Shown here in pieces: positions 8,801 to 20,800 of a stretch of DNA of 64,000 nucleotides. The translations under genes and the position numbers were made by a program. The notes under the pieces are model-generated. The model did not search any database. It was not told where the DNA came from and was given only the letters and a program-made list of their open reading frames with translations. The stretch's first letter is position 1; each line of letters begins with the position of its first letter. The stretch comes from Symbiodinium kawagutii (Eukaryota > Sar > Dinophyceae > Suessiales > Symbiodiniaceae), in assembly GCA_009767595.1 (NCBI GenBank), contig VSDK01001172.1, forward strand, positions 1 through 64,000. Direction: 5' to 3'.

Positions 8801-11800
8801 ATACACTTCAACGAATTTGTACTAATGGAAATAAACAATAAATGTATACTGTATGCATATATTACATACACACATGTGATTACACACACATTTAGTTTCT
8901 GCTCGAGAATTTGCATCACTTGAGAGGTGGCTGTTCTGGAAGTGCTGGGAGATTCAACAACGAAAGAACAATTTCACCATGTCGGTCTACCACCTGGTGG
9001 TAACCACCAATTTCTGGAGAAATGAAGCTCCTGAAATCTCCCGTACCACTGAATCACTGCCTCATATGGTGCAAGCAATGGGAGCTCAATGCTGATAAAC
9101 CATCTTCGTAAACACCATGGCAGAACTGGTGGCTGACCTGATCTGCATCTCGCACCCTTAGCCATCCTGAAGACACTACTAAGCGCATCATTAGCCACTA
9201 GTAGCCATTCATTCAGAACCAGCAGCCGTGCTTAGCCGCGCCATTCTTACCCATTCATTAGCTGTTCTTAGTCACTACTAGAAACTCATGATAGTCATCC
9301 TTAGCCATTCATTCACTTTCTAAGTCAATCTGTAACTCATTGCTAGCCGTCCTTCGCCATTCATGAGCTCTTCCCACTAGTAACTCATGACCAAGCATTT
9401 CTTAGAGTTCATGGCTCTAGAGCCACATGAGTGACTAGAGCCATTTCCTAGAGCCATTCTTAGCCATTCATCAAGCATGATGAGCACCCATGAGTTGCTC
9501 ATCTCCGGTCCCAGTGGCTGGATCTGCAGCTCCTCCACTGCACTAACATATCCCCAAGTTCCCAGGGGACATGTGCCACCCACCTGGCTCGCATGCCGTG
9601 GCTATGGCGGAGGAAATCCGTTGCCGCAAGTTGATTCTGGTGAAGGATGACATGGCTGGGTGTTTCTCAAGTCAGTTTGGGGTATCCCCCAAATCGTCCA
9701 ATATCAACCAGTTACAGTAATAAACCAGCTGTTTGGGGGGCTCCCTATTTTGAGAAACCATGAGAAACTCAACCATCACACAAACATGCTTTACATAGGT
9801 GATACGACCGACCATCCCAAATAATATGAGGGAAAATCAAACATGTTTGAAACAACCAACGAGTTTGTGGCACTGGCACTTCAGAGATTGGTATATAAGT
9901 GTTGCTCCAATGCTTCTGGTTGATGATTTCGCATGGCTTCAAGAACGCATACTGGTTCACTATGGCAAATCCTAGCACCAAATCATGCAGAAGTCAGCTA
10001 CTGCTGGGTTCCCTCTTGGTGGATGCTGATGACGCACCACCAACCCAAAATGGTAGGTCACTGCAGTAGCACACAGAGATGTCAACGACCCTCAGAGGTA
10101 TATCCCCAATAAACACAGCTCATGCTACATAAAATAAAGATGCCGAAAGTGGACAGGGTGATCTGCTGGAATCTGATTGATGCTGTAGAATTCACACTTG
10201 TGAAGCAGCAGTATGTTGCCTGAACTTGGAGGGCAAGTTTCGGTACTATCTCAGTATGCATGCACACCCTTTAGCTCCACGAGAAATATGTTGGCATTGG
10301 ACCCCGTCAAAGAGAAGTGAAACATGACCAGCCATTCAAGCCATTTTGGGCCTACCCGTTGTTTTCTTCAGTTGATGTTCCTCAGGAAATTTTAGTCGCT
10401 TCTGTCTCTTGAAGCAGTCCAATCGATTGAATACCGATTCCCAGACGCCTGTTTCCTCCACAATATAGCTCCGCACACTTTCAGCTCGCACCCACCAACC
10501 AACCATTGCTACCATTGGTTCCAGCAACACAGGCACATAGCTCACAAATACCCCAAATAGACAACATTCAAATTCCAAATTCACTCAGCAATATGCAGCT
10601 ATACATTCACATGATCAGCGGCTTTACCAACGAATCTCTGTCGAGTTGCGGGGATCACATAGGGATTTTTCCCTTCGCTTCTGAGTTGCTCCGCCATGGC
10701 TTCGTTCCTGGGCTTCAGCGGCAAGCACAAGAGATGGTGTCGAGCAACGAAAGATGGCCAATGAATGGCTCAGAATGCTGAGTAATGACTTACCGAAGCA
10801 GCGGGGACAGCCCATGAATGGCTACCGATGGCTGGCAATGAGTTACAGGTACAGTGACCAAGAACAGCTCATGAATGGCAAAAGATGGCTAGTAATGAGT
10901 TGCTAGTGGTGACTCAAAACATCTAATGAATGGCTAAAAATGGAATGGTTTGAAACTAGTGATTCAGGATGGCTAAGTTCATGATTACAGGGAGATCCAA
11001 AGAACGATGACCCAACTCCCAATTTTACCAAACATGACTGGGAAATGCTGGTGGGTTACCATCATGGGTGGCTGTTCGACATGAATCTCTGATTACTTTG
11101 GCTTTCAAACTGATTCAGTCGCGTTTCCAACGGCGATGTCACGCATTCTGGGGCGTCACTGTTCTGCTTGGACAACGAGTGACGCTTAGATCTACTACTA
11201 CATGATCACTACTCCATCGGATGGGGCACCGGAACCAGTTTGCACGGGAGTGGCGGGCTTGGATCAACTCGTCCCACTGATTGCTACCTAAGGACTTGGT
11301 CAAGCGAAAATCTCATGACCATAACCTGGGATTGCGGGGTGCCACCCTGTCACCGGGTGCTTGTTTTCTTGTCCTTGGCAGTGCAAAAACGTTTGTGATG
11401 CTTACTGGTGCTTGTGCAACCAAAACGTTGGATCTGTATAAATCAACCACTACAAGTTTACCCTAAAAAGCTGGTGATGCACCGTCAAACAAAGGGTGGT
11501 TATCGATGTATGAATCTACCATTCATCAACTATCAACATTCTGTTCCATCGGCTTTCCAGTGAGACTCCCACTTCAATGCCCTCGTTTTTACCATGTCCA
11601 CATTGAACCATTTTCCTGGTACTGGCAGTGCAGCATACACAAACAACCCTCGAACAATGATCTGAGTGACCTGATTGGAACACATTGAAACATAGTAATT
11701 ATACAATCTCGAAAATCAACCATCAGTGAGATATGTTTGAAGAAATGAATTTGAACAATTGATGGTAAAAAATCACCTATTAACCTGATACTAAAACAGG

Positions 11801-14800
11801 CCATTTCAACCACCCACTGGGCACCGATGTCCAAGCTGCAAGCGATCCGCGGCTTGGAGGTCTCCACCAAAGCGGCGATACGTCGAGGCAGCACAGAGGT
11901 GCAACTGGGCATCTGCCAAGCGACTGATGAGGAGGTTCCCCTCCACACCTGCGCAACGAACGACGGCGCTACTAGGGTGGCATAGGGATCATCCCATGGC
12001 TGTCGGCATAGGGATCATCCCGGACTCAGGGTTGAGCTGCAAGTAGCTTCACTCATCATCCAGCTTGGTGAACATAGTCTTGCCCCAGGCTGTTCAAGTC
12101 TTGATCACTTGAGGGCTCGGATGATCATCCCCATTTAGTAACTTCGCAACCATGGTCATCAACCTATTTATCAAGGGTAGAACCCACTTAGGCTAGCAAC
12201 CAAGTGGGATAACCTAAGTGGGATTGGAAAGTGTACTCTGATCAGAACCACTTAGGTTGGTGATCAGTGCTAGTTGCTCACCATGGTTCACCAGTCACCA
12301 GCTATAAGATGATCATCCCAGTGCCATGGCTGCGACCAGCACGCCCACGACCTGGATCCTCCTCCAACAGCTGATCTTTCACCTTGAAACGCGCCCAACG
12401 GCGCCCGTCGCGCAACACGTGTTGCGCTGTGAAACATCGTTCCGACTCAACGGCAACACTGCGGCAGTGAAACCCCTGCCGAAAAAATGGAGATCCCACA
12501 ACTAGAGGTTTTCCATACATGGTGTGTTCTCAAAACACGGGACCCCCCAAAATGGTTGGTTTATTGCGATAAGTAGTTAATATTGGATGATTGTGGGGGA
12601 CCCTATTTTGAGAAAAAACCACATTCATGAATTAAAGTTAAATGGTTTGTTATCCAACTTTTAACATTTGGGGGCCCCACCTTGCATCATACCGTGATCC
12701 TGAAACGGACTTGCCAAGGAGCCAACAACACCACGTGGGCTTCGAGATTCAGCAACTTAGCGGCCACTGCGGTGGCTCGGCAGTGATTCGATTGCAAACC
12801 TCGCCCCAGGTGAATCCACACTGCGCAGGTCATGGGAAGCAACTGGTCAAACGAAGCGAATACAAATGGGTGTTCACTAATGCAACCAGCGAACTGGTTA
12901 TGGGTCAATATTAACCAACCATAATAGGGGATAATGATAATGAACAACCATTTTAAAGGGAAACCAATGGTGAATGATGGGGAACCAGGGGTACGGGGTT
13001 TTGACCCACAGCCAACTTAGAATAGGTGTACCCCCAAAATTGTTTGGTGATTGGAAATGGTTTATATCTGTCCCAATCTTAAAGAAACCACCCAGTTCGT
13101 GATTCAGGAGTTCAATGGAGTTTAGGGCTACCCGGGTTGACCACCAATGGTGAAACCATCGACACCTCCAACATCAACATGGTGAGGCAACCTGTCTGGG
13201 AGCACATCTTTAGTCAGAGCAAACCTGGATACACATGTTTTAAATTGAATTTTCTCAGAATCATAGTCAATCTTGCAGAAGTGTCTTGTGTTCTTGTCAC
13301 ACACTCTGAACAGCATCAATCACTGACTGATATTCGCCGTAGAAAAAACGGACCATGATTTCACCTCATCCCCACTGCTCCATACAGCTCTGTGGTGTAG
13401 TCTGTCCTTCGAATCTGCCATGGTGTTCACGCAATTTAGCACTTGCCAATGGTTGATTGCTAGTGATCTACTGGAATTACACAGTAAGACGATTCGAGAA
13501 CTCATAACACCCACGGATAGGATGTTGACATGACAATTCCAGCTAGAGCTTGCTGGAATCGTCAGGTTCTGTGGCCGTCAAATAGCAGTTATTCGGCCTT
13601 CTTTCATTTCCCAGCAATTCTTATGATAGGTTGATTTGACATGATTGCTAGTATCATAATAAACCAATTTCAAATCAGGTTTTTTGCACATCTAAAAAAC
13701 TACAGATCTAAAAAAACTGAATGTCAAACCAACATTTGTATATACATTTGTTCTCATGATACCTTCCAGTGCTGCTTCCAATATTTGTCCATCCCACCTA
13801 CCCATGCGTCGATTTATTCGGGAAACTGTGTATGGTTCAGGGGAGGCAAGCGAGGAGTCAACGTTGCCCACAGCGGCGCCTCCAATGGTAACAACACAGT
13901 CATGGCCGTTCTCCAAGGCCTGCGCGACAATAGGAATGGGGACTTGGTCCGCAACCTGGGGTGTGTCATTCTGAAATGCTCCTTGTTCCTACACATAAGC
14001 ATATCCTTGTAGAATCATATATATATACGTATGTATACTTAACTTATCTTCTAATACTTATCTACGAATAGTTTGTATCTATAGTCATGACAATGATTAA
14101 GGATCAAAGATGACGAGTTGATGATGACAATGATGGCAACAATGGCATTGATGACAATGGAAACAATAATGACAGTGATCGATGAATATCGATGATGATG
14201 AGCTGATGATGACAATGATTCAGGCTACAATGATGGTTAGTGGACTGACGTTGCGAAGGATGACAACGATAACAATGATGGTTGAGTTGATGATGACACT
14301 GACAATGCTAGCAATGACAATGCTAGCAATGACAATCATCATGTCATGAGGATAACGATTGATCATAACAATGAGAGAAACATAGGAGGAGGAGAAGGAG
14401 GAGGATGAGGCGCAGCAGCTTCCATCCACATATATAGATAGAACCCCAAACCATGATGTGGGGAATGACAATGATTCCAATCTTACGATGATGCGGATAA
14501 TCATTGCATGATTGTATTGTCAAGCATAGTGATTGCTTCAGGAGAAGTGAGAAAATGAGAGACAAGGAGAAGGAGGCGGATGATGTGGGCAAAAGCTGTA
14601 AAATTGGATCATGTTACAACTATCAACACATTGAAACCCATCAAGAAAGAATCGGCACACCGTCAGCAAAATGAAGCACCTAATTATCAACGACCAATGA
14701 CAATGACAATCAATGATCATCTCTGCCACATGCTACAACAATAATTTTTGTTCGTGAGTAAGGATAGCAGTCATCGTTGAATCATTGACATTCACCCTCA

Positions 14801-17800
14801 CCAACCATCTTAACCCTCACTAACCCATCATCAACAAATCATTAACCATCATTGGCATTTGTAACGTTTACCACGTGTTTCTCAATAGAATCCACTGGAA
14901 AATCCACGATTTCTAGCTTATTTTCGCAGGAACAAGGAATCTTTTCAGCCAGCCATGTTTGAATCCAAGAGTGAGGCAGCCTTAATCTTCAGCATGGGTC
15001 GTTTATTAGACGTGATTGAGCCAACCATTGTTGATAATCAATGAAATATCCTGATCCTTGGAAGAATCTTGCAGCCACACACTGGAGTTGGTCAATAAAT
15101 GTTTACCTGCCTGAGAATCTTCTAGGCTTATCCATGTTATCCATGATGATAGTTGGTTGCCATGTTGCTTGCCATGTTCAACGCACCATCCTGGGGTCGA
15201 ACTCTAAGCCTCGGCCATGAGGAACTCCAACCTGGGGGCTGCCATGGTTGATGCCGCTAGTAAAGATGGCCAGTCATGGCCAATGATGGCTGGCTAAGAA
15301 TGGCTCATGCCAAGGGTGGCTAAAAATGGCTAAGAATGGCTAAGAATGGCTACATAATCATGGCAAGGGTGGCTAATGACGCTGAATGACGTTTTGTAAT
15401 CATTGATGACGATTCACACTGCTAGACCCTCAAAGAAATAAGCCTGGTGAGCTGGAAAATCAATGTTTATTAGTACATCCCTTGCCAAATCAGTGCGCCA
15501 TACGCCTATATATATATATATATCACGCCCGTCGCCCGTGTAAAATAATTAATTAAATGCATTTATGCATGTAAAGCATAGATTAACAATGATAAACAAA
15601 CATGAACGGCTGCATTCATTGATTAAAAGGTCTAAGTGCACAACTTTGCTGCATTGGAGCCTGGTTCTAAACTTGTGTCCAGCTGTAGAGAGACCTGGTG
15701 GGTAAGGGATCGTCGCATGAAAGCCACAGGGTCACTCATGGCCTTGAATATCTAGTGCTATGCATCCAGAATGCCATTGACTGCCGCTATTTTGATCAAT
15801 CATTCTCAAACCATTCGCTTGTTTGTTAATATGCCCAATCATCACAATCACTAGCTAGGATTCCAGCATCAATCAGAACCACCATTGACAGTAGACGGCT
15901 GACAATCATAGCCAATGATCATGGTGGGGATAACAACAAAAATATGAGGCAATATTAATGATGTTTCTATCAGTCAATAACCACCATGATGAACCGTCAT
16001 TCTTAAGCAATAACCGTGCAACTCCGCTGGGTGGAACCCTTTTTGCCCCTGAGATTTGGGAGAGGGAAACCCTGGTGGCCACCATGGTACCACCAGCTAT
16101 AAATGATCCACCAACCAATGGCTCTGGGAACACAATGCACTCAATTCACTCAATGCTTTATATGTTCTTGTTGGCAGATTCTGGCTCGAAGTGAGTGACC
16201 TTCATGATAAGATTGATTTCTCTAAAGTATGCAAATCACTGTCATGAAGGTATTAAGAGATAAAGTATGCGAATATCGTTTATTGTGCATTGAAAATTAT
16301 TTGCAAAATAACGATATTTAGTCAAATAATTACTTAATGCATTTGGTACCAATTGTTTGCTAATCCAAACCCAACAAATGTCATCAAGAACATCAAAGTA
16401 GGATTGACTGCAAGTCCGGTCACCAGCAAACTAACCTGTACAGTATTTGGAAAATTAACAAACTAAATAACCAAACAATCTAGAAATATCGGTATAGTAT
16501 CGTTAAGAGTTTCAGCTCTTTGGTGAATTTCCCCTTCCACCTTTGCTGCAAACGTCTCTTCCGTAGTAATAGTTTGTTCCGAAGCAGTTAAACACAAACT
16601 TTATCAGGGGGTATTGTGATACGATAACAATTTCTACCATACGATAACAACTTCTATGATACGATGACGACTTCTACCATACAATACAGTTAAACACAAA
16701 GGTTATTTTGGGGCGTTGTGATATGATGACAACTTCTACCATACAATAAGGACTTCTAGGATACGGTGACAACTTCTACCATACGATAACAACTTCTATG
16801 GTACAACCACAACTTCTACCATACGATGACAACTTCTACCATACGATGACAACTTCTACCATACGATGACAACTTCTTCCAAAAGTGGCCACTATAGTAA
16901 AACCCTGCAAAACACAATATTTCTAAGGCCTCATCTTTCTAAAACACTGTAAAAAACTCTTAACGATACTATACCCAGAAAGATCTATAAATGGTGGATT
17001 TTCCTTGCCAAAACGCAGTTTCAAATTCGTTTGACCAAGAAGCTTTCGTGTTTTGTTGCCAGAGAGTTCCAATCCACCTGAAGGGTTGAAACTGGGCAGC
17101 TCCGGCAGCGTATAGCTTTAAAAGCATTGGTCTCTCCAAAAGTAATTACTCGACAGTCTGATGGGTGTGCATAAATATTGGGCTGTACCCAAAATCGCTC
17201 TCTTACCGGTGGTTCTCCCTTCTTGCTGTGAACATGTACCTGAGATGTGTAATATCATTCTGCTTGGAATGGGCTTTTTTGGCACAGTACCTCGTTTGTA
17301 GATGCTGCCAACTACAGAAAAGTTTGAATCAAATGTGGGCCACCCATCCGACATGTATTTACAAAATGAGTGAACTTCATTTGGAAGAAGTCGACTAACT
17401 AGAGAGCGTTGCCCCCATATTCCATCACCATCTTTGCTTCAGTGGTCGCCCGTGTCATGGGCCTCTTATGGTCCTCAAAAAAAGGACAGTGTAGGGGAGA
17501 AAAGTAGTTTCTTATGGCCCTTCCATAACTGATATCACTCTTCATCCACATCATCAGCCATGATAAGTCATCATGATCGACCACTATCAACCAGTATCAT
17601 GAGGAAGGCAATCACGAACATTACAACGATATATATGGTTTTAACCATTAATCCTTTAATCATGGTTCCGAGTACCATTATCAACCATTATCACCCACTA
17701 TTCAACGATATCAAGATGAAGGACCAACCAACGAGTTTCTGGCTCGCGGTTTCAGCCAGATCGAAATGGCCGTTGGAAGATTCACAGTTTCATGACTTGA

Positions 17801-20800
17801 AGAAACACACTCGGTATCCAATAGACAAGTGAAAGGGGTTTGTGGCAAATCAAACAAATGTTTTGTTGGATATTACGGGTTGATCGATGTGTCTCATGTA
17901 TGTATATCTACATATATATAAATATTATATATATATAAATAGATATTCAAATATATATATATATATATTTATTCAAAAATTAAACATGCAAATATCTATA
18001 TATAAATATATATATGTAAATAAATACACAATATATATCTATATAAAAATGGATAAATAGATAAATTTGTGAACATATACACATATATCTGAATAAATAA
18101 GTATATTTAAGCAATGTATATACATGTATGTGAATATAAATATATATACACAATTATAATCAATTATACACATTTGGGGTATTCAGCATCACTCTGACAA
18201 GACATGTGATTGGTAGACTGAGAGGAATTCGAGGGTCTATGCCACCTATGCCTGTGACATTGCATGACATTTCTGCGATTGGTCCATTGGGCGTGCATTT
18301 TCACGGAGGGAAAACTTCAACTGGTTGGTGGTTGAACCACCCCTTTGAAAAATATGAGTCAAGTAAGCAACCATTTGGATCCATTCGGCAATTCATTTGA
18401 GAAAAAGAAATGTTTGAAACCACCAACCAGCTCAAATGAAGGGTCAACGGTCAACTGGTAGATGCCAACCCGCATCGCACACGGTTTCAACTCATCAAGT
18501 TGCAAAGATCATCTCGTTTCAAAGACCAGGTCCTTATTCGGACGTGCCGCGAGGATTCGTTGCGAGTTGGGTTGAACTTCTGACTTCGAGCAATTTGGTG
18601 GTGATGGACCAACCAACCAATTGGTAGATGATCCTCAAAACAAAGACGAGTTTCTGTCATTTAGGGGATGTTCTTCAGAGTCCCAGGGTAATGACCCCAC
18701 AGCCATATCATTTGGCTGCTGAAAGACCAAACAAAGAGTGACAAGCAGTCATTTATACAGAATTCCACCATATACGTCGTTTGCACGGGACTGGGTTGGC
18801 TGAAATTATGTTGAACAAATGGTTGGAAAAAGGTTCTTTTAAATTTGTCCCTTTCAATTTCTTGCATCCATTATTCTCTCCAACCGATTCGGAAAGGCGA
18901 CAGTGATGTCATGGAGATGGTGATATATGTATACATAAATATAAATAAATAAATAAATAAATAAATAGATAACTATATATATATTTTTTTAAATAAATAT
19001 ATACTGATATATTTCAATAAATTTATATTGGCTTATATATTCAAAACATGTACACATGTAAATATTAATAAATATGTATGTATATATAAATATATATATA
19101 TATATTTGTATCTGTAAATATGATTATATATTTATATGTAAATATCTAAATATATGTATGTAAATATATATTAATATTTAGGAATGGCCAACCATTCAGA
19201 ACTAAGTAATCGCTTATTGACAAACAAATTGATGGCCTTTCCTGGAAATCAAGAAGTCTATGTGATCTACCGTGGGTCAAAACCTTGACATTGTGTGGTA
19301 AACGAACCTGGCAATGCCATAAAGCCATAGGGAACCCTGCGAAATCAGCCATACATGGTTGATTTCACATTGCCAGGCTAGCTTAGTCAGTAACCATAAG
19401 GTTAGTAACCACCATCTACAAAATTCACCAACAGCAACCCATCTCATGTGGTGGATCATGCGCTGTGTTTCACGCAGATTGTTCATCAGTGCTTGCCGCA
19501 ACGCGCTTTGATCTATTCCAGCCGCCCCATAAACACCCTTGTTTCCTGAACCATCATGAACAATCCCTAACAATCAACCAGCTTACTAACATCATTAAGC
19601 ATCTACCTGACAACCAGCTTACTAACATCATTACCTGACACAATTCAAAGGGCTTATGAAACCATGGAACCACTGGAGCAATCTCTGCAGCTCAGTAGGC
19701 ACTGACAAATCTTGAAGCAGCGGGCACGACCAGGGCATCCTGAGCGGGCCGCGTGACTGCCCCTGACAAACCAACCAACCAACCAACCAACTGGTGGGAG
19801 TGGTTGCCTTGCAAGGCCTACAGCATAGCTCCAACGTGTAGTCCAAGGCCATGGAATGCCAACTGACTGAAATGTTGATCAAGTAGTATGATAAGATCCC
19901 AAGATTTCATGTGCTCTGCTCACGCCTTGTATCTGAAGCTTGTGTCTTCAGGAACAATTCCAACTGGTTGTCCGTTTTCCTTACGCTGTGGGCATTTATG
20001 TGTGATAACCCCCTATTTTGATGGTCGCATGCCAACATGTCCAATGACTATATACATGGTTGATGAACCTTTTTTAGACAAATGAAAACCCTGAATACAA
20101 TCATCCAAATCATAATATAGTCATAATGGTCCATAATAACGATGTGATACAGGATGATGACATTCATTTTCACTTAAACAAAATAAACATCATCATGTAT
20201 CGGACTGACAATCACAATAGGCGTATGATAATCATGATGCATCATAATCAATGTAGTCCATAAATAACATGATATATTATCACAATTAACGTTGTCCATA
20301 AATACGGATGCTAAGTGGCTAATTAAAACAATATGATACATCAAACCAGCCCCCACCCCCCCCAAGCAATCGACCAAGGGCCAGCCTTGGAAATCAGCTG
20401 GTCACAGGGGATTATATCTGGCGCAGCAGCTTGATCTGCTGACTGTTTCAGAGCTTCCATGCACAGTAGGCAGCACCTAAACCCTACCACTTCACTCCCT
20501 TCACCCCCGAAAATACCTTAAAATCTGTAGATTCCCCAACCAAAACCAAGGGATACCAAGGGCATCCAGGAGCCATTGCGGATGTTTCTTGCTGTTGGAG
20601 GTCCAGAACCAACCTCCACAAGCTGCCTGGCCCTGGCATGCCTTGCATCCGCCAAGCTGCAAGGGAGTCGGGAGATGCCCCAGCAGCACTCGAGACTTCG
20701 GGGCCGGGCCCAGCACTCCAGCGGTCCAACTTGGAGCCTCTCAGCAGCACCGACCACGGGGGCTGACGGCGCTTCAAGCAGTGAAGCCATGTGGATTCGT

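Noticed and set aside
10330..10352. AAGCCATTTTGGGCCTAC, resembling the spliced leader core
   Set aside because: Partial match only, inside a desulfhydrase intron and not adjacent to any start codon.
11827..11985. Plus-strand frame of 52 codons
   Set aside because: It is the shadow of desulfhydrase exon 10, whose minus-strand reading matches the family and has correct splice phases.
12326..12505. Plus-strand frame of 59 codons
   Set aside because: It lies over the EEDPG microexon and its open upstream frame on the minus strand; the plus reading has no family match.
19440..19573. Minus-strand frame with a helical look (GAAGIDQSALRQALMNNLRE)
   Set aside because: It lies within a desulfhydrase intron whose flanking exons join directly in phase, and it has no donor. 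It may be an unrelated fragment but cannot be supported.
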